Positions 33,563 through 40,149 of a stretch of 40,149 nucleotides of DNA are shown piece by piece. The stretch is from RGIG1828 sp045541875 (GTDB lineage: Bacteria; Bacillota; Clostridia; UMGS1810). Where the stretch lies: contig JAZQJX010000015.1 in the NCBI GenBank assembly GCA_045541875.1, positions 1 through 40,149 of the forward strand, given 5' to 3'. Every line of letters starts with the position of its first letter. Position 1 is the stretch's first letter. The notes beneath the pieces were generated by a model. It saw only the letters and a program-made list of their open reading frames with translations. It had not been told where the DNA came from and made no database searches. A program made the position numbers and the translations under genes.

Positions 33563-33715
33563 AGGAGTCGAACCTTGAGAAGGCAACGAGCGTTAAGAAA
33601 ACGATTGATAATCGTTTTTAGCGAAGTTGATGCGCAGGCGGGTACCGAAAGGCGAAGGCTTTGGGTCGACAAGCAAGGCAGATTGCGAAGCAATATGATC
33701 TCCTGTCAAGCGCGT
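33563..33715. repeat. Repeat element bounded by tRNA-Arg-derived sequence
   Basis: The left end, AGGAGTCGAACCT (33563-33575), is the exact reverse complement of the T-arm of tRNA-Arg (33245-33257). The right end, CTCCTGTCAAGCGCGT (33700-33715), is an exact direct copy of the tRNA 3' end plus one flanking base (33253-33268). Between them are a long hairpin (33591-33622) and GC-richer, gene-like sequence with no convincing protein. The element could be a non-autonomous integrating element or a remnant with an att-like end. Confidence 0.6.
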
Positions 33716-33743
33716 AAAAAGTCCCCGATGGGGACTTTTTTTG
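33716..33743 (+). terminator. Terminator downstream of the tRNA-like repeat
   Basis: Perfect 11-bp stem AAAAAGTCCCC / GGGGACTTTTT, loop GAT, T-run. It sits after the copied tRNA 3' end, as a terminator would after a real tRNA. Confidence 0.9.
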
Positions 33744-33842
33744 CGTCTACAGGATCGAACATGCGACGTGCAAAAAAAGAACGCAGATGAAAAACAAGTG
33801 AGAACAGGAACAAAAAGTTGTGGTTTATAAGTTATCTGTGCG

Positions 33843-33888
33843 TTTAACTTTCTTTTAACTTTGACATTTTATAATAGTTCTGTAATAA
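33843..33888 (+). promoter_or_regulatory. VTC operon promoter with 11-bp-phased direct repeats
   Basis: TTTAACTTT occurs at 33843-33851 and 33854-33862, one helical turn apart, overlapping the -35 TTGACA (33861-33866). A -10 TAATAA lies at 33883-33888 (16-base spacer). The repeats centre near -42, typical of binding sites for OmpR/PhoB-type response regulators. The regulator at 38271 is a candidate. Confidence 0.6.
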
Positions 33889-33918
33889 GGTGAGGTTTAT
33901 GGCTTGGGAGGTGAGAAA

Positions 33919-34584
33919 ATGAAGTTCAGACATGAATATAAGCATCAGATAAACCTTGCAGACGTTTATGGCCTTAAAACACGTTTGAAGACTGTTTTAA
34001 AGCACGATTCAAACGCGGGCGATGATGGAACATATTATGTCAAAAGTCTGTATTTTGATAACTATATGGATAAAGCCCTCAGGGAAAAGATTGACGGAGT
34101 GAACAAAAGAGAAAAGTTTCGTATCAGGTACTATGGAGACGACACTTCGTTTATCAGGCTTGAAAAGAAAAGTAAGATTAATGGATTGTGCAGTAAGGAG
34201 ACCTGCCGAATCACTGAGCAAGAATGCCGGAAAATTATTGATGGCGATATTGATTTTATGAAAGACCGTGAATATGAGTTGATGAAAGAACTGTATGCAA
34301 AAATGAAATATCAACTGCTTCGCCCGAAATGCATTGTTGCATATAACCGTGAATGTTTTGTACACCAATGTGGCAATGTCAGGGTAACTCTTGATATGAA
34401 TATCTGTGGAAGTAATAATATAAGGGAATTTTTAAATCCTGATTTGCCTCTCCTGCAGACTTATCACAACTCAATTTTAGAGGTAAAATGGGATGAATAT
34501 CTTCCTGAGATTATCAGAGATTTAGTGCAGGTTAAATCAAGAAGAAGTGCCGCCTTCTCAAAATATGCGGCAATAAGAATATAA
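33919..34584 (+). CDS. VTC-domain protein, putative polyphosphate polymerase
   Basis: 221 residues from the ATG at 33919, preceded by GGGAGGTGAG. The VTC catalytic tunnel residues are recognisable: FRHEYKHQI, VKSLYFDN, KREKFRIRYYG, IRLEKKSKING, and the C-terminal LEVKWDEYLPEII with SKYAAIR. In yeast the VTC domain makes polyphosphate from ATP. Bacterial stand-alone forms are usually encoded with DUF4956 and CotH genes, as here. No membrane segment is present; DUF4956 next door may tether it. Confidence 0.88.
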   Translation: MKFRHEYKHQINLADVYGLKTRLKTVLKHDSNAGDDGTYYVKSLYFDNYMDKALREKIDGVNKREKFRIRYYGDDTSFIRLEKKSKINGLCSKETCRITEQECRKIIDGDIDFMKDREYELMKELYAKMKYQLLRPKCIVAYNRECFVHQCGNVRVTLDMNICGSNNIREFLNPDLPLLQTYHNSILEVKWDEYLPEIIRDLVQVKSRRSAAFSKYAAIRI

Positions 34585-34611
34585 ATGAATTTAATGAAAG
34601 GAAGAAAAAAC

Positions 34612-35283
34612 ATGACTTTTTCAGATGTATTTAAATCAAGTTTTCTGTCAAACATCAACTCTTTTTCAGCACTTGATGTGCTTTTGGCACTGGGGGTTGC
34701 CTTTGTGCTTGGACTTTTCATATTTTTAATATACAAAAAAACTTATCAGGGAGTTATGTATTCCGACTCATTCGGCGTGTCACTCATTGCAATGTCAATG
34801 ATAACAAGTCTTGTAATTATCGCAGTGACATCCAACGTTGTGTTATCACTTGGTATGGTCGGTGCTCTTTCTATTGTTCGTTTCAGAACTGCAATTAAAG
34901 AGCCTATGGATATAGCGTTTTTGTTTTGGGCAATCGCAGTAGGCATTGTTCTTGGTGCAGGCCTTCTGCCTCTTGCAATTATCGGATCTGTTATTATCGG
35001 AATCATTATCGTGATTTTCTCAACAAGAAGAATCGGTGACACTCCGTATATTCTTGTTGTGAGTTGTGAAAATGAAGAAACAGAAAATGCGGCATATGAA
35101 CTTATCAAGGAAGATGCTAAAAAGAGCCTTCTTAAATCAAAATCAGTAAACAAATTAGGCATTGAACTTACCTATGAAGTACGAATCAAAGACGATAACA
35201 CAGGCTTTGTAAATAAAATCTCTGCGGTTGATGGCGTAACAAATGCAGTTTTAGTTTCCTATAACGGCGAGTATATGTCGTAA
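34612..35283 (+). CDS. DUF4956 membrane protein
   Basis: 223 residues from the ATG at 34612 (GAAAGGAAG upstream). Four membrane helices lie within residues about 18-140. The conserved stretch LSLGMVGALSIVRFRTAIKEP is the family hallmark, and the C-terminal cytoplasmic ferredoxin-like domain begins near DTPYILVVS. It is regularly paired with VTC and CotH genes. The function is unknown; a membrane partner of the polyphosphate polymerase is a fair guess. Confidence 0.88.
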   Translation: MTFSDVFKSSFLSNINSFSALDVLLALGVAFVLGLFIFLIYKKTYQGVMYSDSFGVSLIAMSMITSLVIIAVTSNVVLSLGMVGALSIVRFRTAIKEPMDIAFLFWAIAVGIVLGAGLLPLAIIGSVIIGIIIVIFSTRRIGDTPYILVVSCENEETENAAYELIKEDAKKSLLKSKSVNKLGIELTYEVRIKDDNTGFVNKISAVDGVTNAVLVSYNGEYMS

Positions 35284-35298
35284 GAAAGGAGACTTAAA

Positions 35299-35898
35299 AT
35301 GCTGAAAAAAGTAATTCCAGTAGTGATTTCACTATGCCTGATATTCAGTATAAGCGTAATGGCTGAAAACGAAATACCGGCAACTGAAGAAAGGGTTACA
35401 GAAGTATCAGAGCAGATACCACAAGGTGCAGAAGAACAACCACAAGGCGTTCGTGGAAATATGGGAACACCGCCATCAGGCGATATGCAAGGCAGAACTC
35501 CTCCCACTATGCCGAATGGTAAAATTACACGTGAAGGCATGAATAGAGGACAAAAACCATCAGGAGAATTTACTCCTCCGCAAAATACCGAGTTTGGCAA
35601 CACCGAGAAGGTATCACAAAGTACATCTACGGTTGAAGAATCTGCAGAAAACGAAACATCAGCAGATGAACAAAACAACCACAACACAGAAGAAAATCCG
35701 CAGTTTGAAGGTCGTATGCCCGGTGGTATGCAAGGTGGCTTTCCTGGTAATATGCAAAGCAATAGCGGGCAAACTCAGGAAGCTGAACCAATGACCTTTG
35801 GAAGTTTTGTGAAAACATATTCAACTCCAATTACATCAGTGATTCTTTTGGCGTTGGCATTTATCTTTGTTATTTTCTACAGAAGAAAGAACTATTAA
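35299..35898 (+). CDS. Secreted/anchored Pro-Gly-Met-rich low-complexity protein
   Basis: 199 residues. A signal peptide covers 1-22. About 140 residues of low-complexity Glu/Gln/Pro/Gly/Met sequence follow (GNMGTPPSGDMQ, MPGGMQGGFPGNMQ), and a C-terminal membrane helix ends in RRKNY. The topology is like that of a sortase-type wall protein but without LPXTG. I recognise no family. It lies 15 bases after DUF4956 and about 40 before CotH, in the same direction. Similar Gly-Met-Arg motifs recur in the CotH protein and in the sensor domain of the kinase at 38944. Confidence 0.7.
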   Translation: MLKKVIPVVISLCLIFSISVMAENEIPATEERVTEVSEQIPQGAEEQPQGVRGNMGTPPSGDMQGRTPPTMPNGKITREGMNRGQKPSGEFTPPQNTEFGNTEKVSQSTSTVEESAENETSADEQNNHNTEENPQFEGRMPGGMQGGFPGNMQSNSGQTQEAEPMTFGSFVKTYSTPITSVILLALAFIFVIFYRRKNY

Positions 35899-35939
35899 TG
35901 ACAATGCTATTATAAAATCCAAGGTAAAGGAGGGCAAAT

Positions 35940-37616
35940 ATGCTATCAAGTAAATATATTTCAAAAATAACGATCATCCTCATATCTGCTGTTTTAATTT
36001 TGTGTGTTCTTGCAATGACATTTTACGATAAACTTTTGCCTATTGTAAATACTACAGGTTACAGTATGGAATATCAGTACAAACTTTTTGATACAAGCGA
36101 AATTCTTGATATTGACATTATTATGGATGATGATAAATGGAATGAAATGCTTCAAAATGCAAGGCAGGAACAATATTATGAATGTGATGTAGTTATAAAT
36201 GGTACAACATTCAAGCAGGTTGGTATAAGACCGAAGGGTAATACAAGCCTTTCTTCTATCGCAAGTGATCCTGATAATAACAGATATAGTTTCAAACTTG
36301 AATTTGACCAATTCGTTGACGGTCAGACTTGTTTCGGACTTGATAAATTAGCATTAAATAATAGCTATGCTGACACCACTAATATGAAGGAAGCAATCAT
36401 TTATGATATGTTTCAGTTTTTAGATGCAGATGCTTCTCTTTACAACTATGCTAAGATTTCTGTAAATAATGAATATTGGGGCGTGTATCTTGCACTTGAA
36501 GCTGTTGAGGATAGTTTTATGCTCCGTAATTTCGGTATGGAAAAGGGATATCTATATAAGCCTGAAAATATGGGTGGCGGTAATAAAATGGATCAAAAAG
36601 TTGAAGGAAATAATTTCCTTGCACCACCTGAAGGTGGATTCCAAATCCCTGAGAACTTCGGCAATGACGGACAGAGTATGCCTGTACCTCCAAACTTTGA
36701 AAGAATCAACCAAGACCAACCCGTTGAAAATCAAAACACTCAAGGAGAACGTAGAACGTTTAACCGAGAAAACTTTGGCGGTGGTGAACGAGGCGAGCGT
36801 GGTGGCTTTGGAGGTATGGGTGGAGGCAGCAACCTTAACTATACCGATGATAATTTAGACAGTTATCAGACAATATGGGATGGCGAAATTACCAACAGCA
36901 CAAAATCTGACCATAAGAGAGTTGTTGAAGCCTTAAAGAATGTTCACGGACAAACAGATATCGAAAAATATATAGATGTGGATCAAATATTGAAGTATAT
37001 GGCGATTCATAATTTCTCAGTTAATGATGACAGTTTAAGCGGTTCGATGTCCCATAACTATTATCTGTACGAGGCAAACGGAAGAATTAGTATTTTGCCG
37101 TGGGATTATAACCTTGCTTTTGGCGGAATGCATGGCGGAGATGGAGCAAGCGTAATCAATGATCCTATTGATGATTTGTGGCGTGGAACCAAACTTTTTG
37201 ACTTCGTTTTGCAGAATGAAGAATACAAGGCTCGTTACCATGAGTATTATAACAAACTCGTGAATGAATATCTGTATGGCGGTAAATTTGAGGAAACTTA
37301 TAACAGAATCCGCACGCAGATTGATTCTCTTGTAGAAACCGATCCCAACAGTATGTACACATACGAGGAATATTTGAAGGGCATTGAAGTTTTACATGAC
37401 GCAGTAATGCTCCGTGCTGAAAGCATCAAGGGACAGCTTGATGGACCCATTCCGTCAACATCAGAAGGACAGAAAGCAGACTCTTCAAATCTTGTTGATG
37501 CATCGCATCTTAATCTTTCTGATTTAGGACAGTTTATGAGGGGTGGATTTGGTGGCAACAGAGATGGCAACCGTCAGATGCCCGAAAATAATAATCAGAA
37601 TATAGCGAATGAGTAA
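35940..37616 (+). CDS. CotH-family kinase, membrane-anchored
   Basis: 558 residues. An N-terminal anchor lies at about 9-30. The CotH domain follows: DIIMDDDKWNEMLQNA, VGIRPKGNTSL, YSFKLEFDQFV, GLDKLALNNSYAD, VYLALEAVEDSF and, after an inserted Gly/Asn/Pro-rich loop (about 205-300), the catalytic-like ISILPWDYNLAFGG. CotH proteins are atypical protein kinases that phosphorylate secreted or spore coat proteins. The insert (GGGERGERGGFGGMGGG) is low-complexity and exposed. The C-terminal 60 residues are also Gly/Asn-rich. Its substrate may be the Met-Gly-rich protein upstream (inference). Confidence 0.9.
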   Translation: MLSSKYISKITIILISAVLILCVLAMTFYDKLLPIVNTTGYSMEYQYKLFDTSEILDIDIIMDDDKWNEMLQNARQEQYYECDVVINGTTFKQVGIRPKGNTSLSSIASDPDNNRYSFKLEFDQFVDGQTCFGLDKLALNNSYADTTNMKEAIIYDMFQFLDADASLYNYAKISVNNEYWGVYLALEAVEDSFMLRNFGMEKGYLYKPENMGGGNKMDQKVEGNNFLAPPEGGFQIPENFGNDGQSMPVPPNFERINQDQPVENQNTQGERRTFNRENFGGGERGERGGFGGMGGGSNLNYTDDNLDSYQTIWDGEITNSTKSDHKRVVEALKNVHGQTDIEKYIDVDQILKYMAIHNFSVNDDSLSGSMSHNYYLYEANGRISILPWDYNLAFGGMHGGDGASVINDPIDDLWRGTKLFDFVLQNEEYKARYHEYYNKLVNEYLYGGKFEETYNRIRTQIDSLVETDPNSMYTYEEYLKGIEVLHDAVMLRAESIKGQLDGPIPSTSEGQKADSSNLVDASHLNLSDLGQFMRGGFGGNRDGNRQMPENNNQNIANE

Positions 37617-37620
37617 AATT

Positions 37621-37651
37621 ACAAGGTGTGGCGTTGAGAGTCACACCTTGT
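37621..37651 (+). terminator. Hairpin after the CotH gene
   Basis: Stem ACAAGGTGTG / CACACCTTGT with an 11-base loop, 5 bases after the stop. No clear T-run follows (TATAATAT), so termination may be partial. Confidence 0.6.
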
Positions 37652-37707
37652 ATAATATATAGAAAATGCTTAGTTTTCTTGAATTTTGAGCCATAATATG
37701 ATATAAT

Positions 37708-37905
37708 GAATTCAATAAAATTGAATTCAGCTAAATTCGCTAATGCGAGCTAAATGTGCTGACGCACGCTAAATTACTTCGTAGCTAAATTGACCTTCGG
37801 TCAGCTATAAAGCGAATTTAATTTAGCTACTCCAAAGGAGTTATTTAGCTATGTAACGGAGTGGAATAATTTAGCTTTGCAACTTGTTGCAAAATTTAAC
37901 TAAAA
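37708..37905. repeat. Palindrome-rich AGCTAAAT repeat element
   Basis: It starts with the palindrome GAATTCAAT-AAA-ATTGAATTC. Four copies of (A)GCTAAAT(T) are then separated by short hairpins (TCGCTAATGCGA, GTGCTGACGCAC, ACTTCGT, GACCTTCGGTC). The right half holds reverse-complement copies (AATTTAGCT, TTATTTAGCTA) separated by CTCCAAAGGAG and TTGCAACTTGTTGCAA. The whole is an imperfect inverted repeat that could form a branched cruciform. No coding capacity. Confidence 0.7.
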
Positions 37906-37911
37906 AGAATT

Positions 37912-38055
37912 ATAGGATGTGAAGATATTATTCTGTCAAAAGAGCACGCAGAATATAAATGGGTGGATTACAAAGAAGCCAACAAGTTATTAACTTTTGA
38001 TTCAAATAAAACGGCATTATATGAGCTTAAATGCAGATTAAATGACAGCATCTAA
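37912..38055 (+). pseudogene. C-terminal remnant of a Nudix hydrolase gene
   Basis: An in-frame stretch of about 47 codons ends in TAA at 38053. It reads ILSKEHAEYKWVDYKEANKL, then LTFDSNKTALYELKCRLND. This matches the C-terminus of Clostridial Nudix (dATP pyrophosphohydrolase-type) enzymes. The catalytic Nudix box is absent; upstream is the palindrome element, so the gene was truncated by insertion or deletion. Confidence 0.65.
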
Positions 38056-38247
38056 AATGCACACGAATTATATAATTGACACATACGGAATTTTATTATA
38101 TAAAATTCCTAAAAGCCTTTCGGCTTTTGGCGGTCTTTTGACCGCTGTGTCAATTGACGGCGTCGCAAAAATGCCCTTGCAAGCAAGCATTTTTACTCCT
38201 GGTAAAATGATTTTGTGGCATCTAAATTGTACACGAATTTTATAATT
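38048..38247. repeat. Palindrome element flanked by 30-bp direct repeats
   Basis: GCATCTAAAATGCACACGAA... at 38048-38077 and GCATCTAAATTGTACACGAA... at 38218-38247 agree at 27 of 30 positions. Between them are four hairpins: GGAATTTTAT/ATAAAATTCC (38087-38109), AAAAGCC/GGCTTTT (38111-38128), GCGGTC/GACCGC (38130-38145) and AAAAATGC/GCATTTTT (38167-38194). It looks like a small non-autonomous element or tandem-duplicated hairpin cassette. Confidence 0.65.
38076..38104 (+). promoter_or_regulatory. Promoter within the repeat element, upstream of the two-component genes
   Basis: TTGACA at 38076-38081, 17-base spacer, TATAAA at 38099-38104. The transcript would run through three hairpins before the response regulator gene at 38271, so it could give a structured leader or small RNA. 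Confidence 0.5.
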
Positions 38248-38270
38248 AGTTTTGCAAAAGAGGTGATTCT

Positions 38271-38942
38271 ATGCGGCTTTTGGTTGTTGAAGACGAAAAG
38301 CATCTTAATAAGACATTAACGGAAAGACTAACCAAAATCGGTTACACAGTTGACAGTTGTTTTGACGGCGAGGATGCTTTATACTATATAGAAAACACAC
38401 AGTATGACGGAATTATACTTGATGTTATGATGCCGAAAATTAATGGCTTTGAAGTTCTTAAAACGATGCGTGAGAAGAAAATTCTGACACCGGCTTTGAT
38501 GCTTACTGCAAAAGATTCAGATGAGGATATAATAAACGGGCTTGATACAGGGGCAAATGACTATCTTACAAAACCGTTTTCATTTGATGTTTTATGTGCA
38601 AGAATAAGGGCAATGCTTCGTGTGAAAGGAAATATAACGGGTGCGGTACTTGACATTGCAGATTTAAGTGTTGATACTGTAGCCAGAGTTGTAAAACGCG
38701 GAGATACCGTGATTGAGCTTTCATCAAAGGAATACTCAGTACTTGAATATCTTATGCGAAACAAAGGGATTATCGTTTCAAAGGAAAAGATTGAAGAAAA
38801 TATATGGAACTATGAATATGAAGGCTCAAGCGATGTTATAAAGGTATATATACATCACCTTCGTAAAAAGATTGATGATAACTTTGAGAAAAAACTACTC
38901 CATACCATAAAAAATGTGGGATATGTGATAAAGGAAGATTAG
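38271..38942 (+). CDS. OmpR/PhoB-family response regulator
   Basis: 223 residues. The receiver domain has the acidic pair in LLVVEDEK, phosphoacceptor Asp in GIILDVMMPKINGFEVL, switch residue in LMLTAKDSD and Lys in DYLTKPFSFDVL. The C-terminal winged helix contains SSKEYSVLEYLMRNKGIIVS, then DVIKVYIHHLRKKI and GYVIKED. The ATG follows GAGGTG. The partner kinase starts 1 base after the stop. The direct repeats at 33843-33862 have the form expected for its binding site. Confidence 0.95.
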   Translation: MRLLVVEDEKHLNKTLTERLTKIGYTVDSCFDGEDALYYIENTQYDGIILDVMMPKINGFEVLKTMREKKILTPALMLTAKDSDEDIINGLDTGANDYLTKPFSFDVLCARIRAMLRVKGNITGAVLDIADLSVDTVARVVKRGDTVIELSSKEYSVLEYLMRNKGIIVSKEKIEENIWNYEYEGSSDVIKVYIHHLRKKIDDNFEKKLLHTIKNVGYVIKED

Positions 38943-38943
38943 T

Positions 38944-40149
38944 ATGAAAAAGCCAACTTCAATAAAAACGAGAATAACCATATGGTACACATCACTTATG
39001 TTTGTACTTGTATTGGTTGTACTTTCTTTAGTCGGCGGACTTTCTTATCAACTTTCAATTGACAGCATTGAGAAGGATGTTATCCTGCAGGTGACTCAGG
39101 TAAGAGAAAGTCTGTCAAAAAGACAACCCGGTGTGTTTGAGATTGTTGAAAGTAAAGAAGAATTTAAAAATGTATCCATTTATGAATTTGATGGGAAATA
39201 CCTTGTAGGTCAGTATAACTATGATGTTGTAAATATTCCTTTCAGAGAAGGTGTGCCGAGAAAAGAAAAAGTTGACGGCAAAGAGTATATTGTTTATGAT
39301 GCAAGAACGCCCGGACCTCCCGGTATGCGTGGAGGATTTTGGATAAGAGGTGTTGAATCGGTTAACTCCACAATGCTCTTAGGTCGGTCTGCAATTATAA
39401 TTATGCTTATTCTGATTCCGCTTATATTATTTTTGACTGCACTTGGTGGATATTATATAACTAAAAAGGCATTCAGACCAATTAACAATATAGCAAAGAC
39501 TGCAAACGATATTACAACACAAAAGGACATTACCCGAAGAATTGAAATCGAACCGGATAGCAAAGAAGATGAATTATACCATCTGTCAGCAACACTTAAT
39601 AAAATGCTTGATAAAATAGAAAATCTTATTAAGCAGGAAAAGCAGTTTACGTCGGATGCTTCTCATGAACTGAGGACGCCTATAAGCGTTATTCTTGCGC
39701 AAGGTGAATACCTTTTAGATATTGCAAAGGATGAAAAAGAAAAAGAACTTGCACAAACAATCGTTGATAAATCTAAGCAGGTTTCAAAGCTTGTGTCAAG
39801 GCTTTTGCTCCTTGCGAGAATTGACCAAAACAGACAGAAATTCAATAAAGAAAAAGTTGACCTTAGTGTGATTGTTGATGTTGCAGTTGACAGTATGAAA
39901 GAATTAGCCTCTCAGAAAGGAATTTTGCTTTTCTCGAATGTAGCCGAAGGCACTATTGTAGGTGCAGATGAATCATTGCTGCTTAGCGCAATTACCAATC
40001 TTATCAGCAACGGAATTAAGTATGGTAAGGAATCAGGTCATGTTTCTGTCTCTGCTTCAAAACTTGGTGACAGAACAGAAATCGTTGTTGCAGATAACGG
40101 CGTAGGAATATCCGCAGAACACATTGATAAAATATGGACTCGCTTCTAT
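38944..40149 (+). CDS. Sensor histidine kinase (3' end beyond window)
   Basis: 402 codons are visible and open to the edge. Membrane helices lie at about 12-36 and 150-175. The extracellular sensor of about 110 residues contains GPPGMRGGFWIRG. HAMP follows from about 175, then the H box FTSDASHELRTPISV with H241, N box NLISNGIKYG and G1 box VADNGVGIS. The last part of the ATPase domain is missing. It forms a two-component pair with the preceding gene. The Gly-Met-Arg motif of its sensor resembles those of the two secreted proteins upstream. Confidence 0.95.
   Translation, partial: MKKPTSIKTRITIWYTSLMFVLVLVVLSLVGGLSYQLSIDSIEKDVILQVTQVRESLSKRQPGVFEIVESKEEFKNVSIYEFDGKYLVGQYNYDVVNIPFREGVPRKEKVDGKEYIVYDARTPGPPGMRGGFWIRGVESVNSTMLLGRSAIIIMLILIPLILFLTALGGYYITKKAFRPINNIAKTANDITTQKDITRRIEIEPDSKEDELYHLSATLNKMLDKIENLIKQEKQFTSDASHELRTPISVILAQGEYLLDIAKDEKEKELAQTIVDKSKQVSKLVSRLLLLARIDQNRQKFNKEKVDLSVIVDVAVDSMKELASQKGILLFSNVAEGTIVGADESLLLSAITNLISNGIKYGKESGHVSVSASKLGDRTEIVVADNGVGISAEHIDKIWTRFY

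Noticed and set aside
33346..33693. 115-codon minus-strand frame after tRNA-Arg
   Set aside because: It spans inverted repeats and hairpins, has no ribosome site and no recognisable domain.
33575..33790. 71-codon open frame within the tRNA-associated repeat
   Set aside because: It lies entirely over repeat sequence, hairpins, the copied tRNA end and a terminator, has no ribosome site, and its product is basic low-quality sequence.
38042..38245. 67-codon open frame upstream of the response regulator
   Set aside because: It runs from the Nudix remnant through the chain of palindromes and both direct repeats, with no ribosome site. It is better explained as repeat DNA.
37708..38247. CRISPR array
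   Set aside because: The AGCTAAAT repeats are only 8-9 bases and occur in both orientations. The intervals are palindromes rather than unique spacers, and no cas gene is present.

Overview
The window is AT-rich bacterial DNA whose gene order and signals point to a Gram-positive Clostridia-type Firmicute. Evidence: the conserved block smc-ftsY-ylxM-ffh-rpsP-khpA-rimM-trmD-rplS-lepB-rbgA-rnhB-yraN, strong Shine-Dalgarno sites, consensus sigma-A promoters with 17-bp spacers, an SLH-domain protein, Big_2/BspA-like surface repeats, thyX in place of thyA, and a CotH/VTC/DUF4956 cluster. I cannot fix a genus from sequence alone.

Layout. (1) 1-1722 is a thiol-redox module: the CcdA tail, a TlpA-like thioredoxin, a Crp/Fnr-family regulator and, convergently, a small thioredoxin whose promoter carries a palindrome of Crp/Fnr type. 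(2) 2010-2654 holds an XRE repressor-like gene diverging from a strong promoter that drives a 27-codon ORF. (3) 2655-8897 encodes a 2080-residue secreted repeat protein. (4) 9040-20612 is the SRP, ribosome and tRNA-modification housekeeping block, with several terminators, a candidate L19 leader and an intercistronic hairpin. (5) 20685-28662 is the most interesting part. A four-gene operon (unknown protein, PqqD/RRE-like protein, SipW-like S26 peptidase, ABC exporter) is followed by a separately promoted secreted protein plus a 58-residue peptide closed by a strong terminator, then an HPr-kinase-like ATPase, an SLH surface protein and a membrane protein. The peptide begins with a YxxP motif like the RRE-binding leaders of lasso peptides, yet no known lasso cyclase or B2 protease is present. 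I read this as a candidate undescribed peptide maturation and export system. (6) 28734-33148 holds HU, then a tight six-gene operon with LOG, HD hydrolase, WecG-type glycosyltransferase, ThyX and Tmk. (7) 33194-33267 is tRNA-Arg(CCG), followed by about 500 bp of repeats that include direct and inverted copies of the tRNA 3' part. (8) 33919-37616 is a VTC/DUF4956/Met-Gly-rich/CotH envelope cluster, preceded by a helical-phase direct repeat at its promoter. (9) 37617-38270 is palindrome-rich DNA with a Nudix gene remnant. (10) 38271 to the end is an OmpR-type two-component system, the kinase cut off by the window edge.

Working together: regions 1, 4 and 6 are core physiology (redox, protein targeting, translation, dTTP supply). 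Regions 3, 5 and 8 all build or modify the cell surface. In region 5, an RRE would hold the leader peptide, the kinase or the unknown protein would modify it, the S26 peptidase would cut it and the ABC protein would export it. In region 8, the two-component system may control the VTC/CotH genes through the direct repeats at 33843-33862. These functional links are inference; the gene order, motifs, promoters and terminators were read directly.
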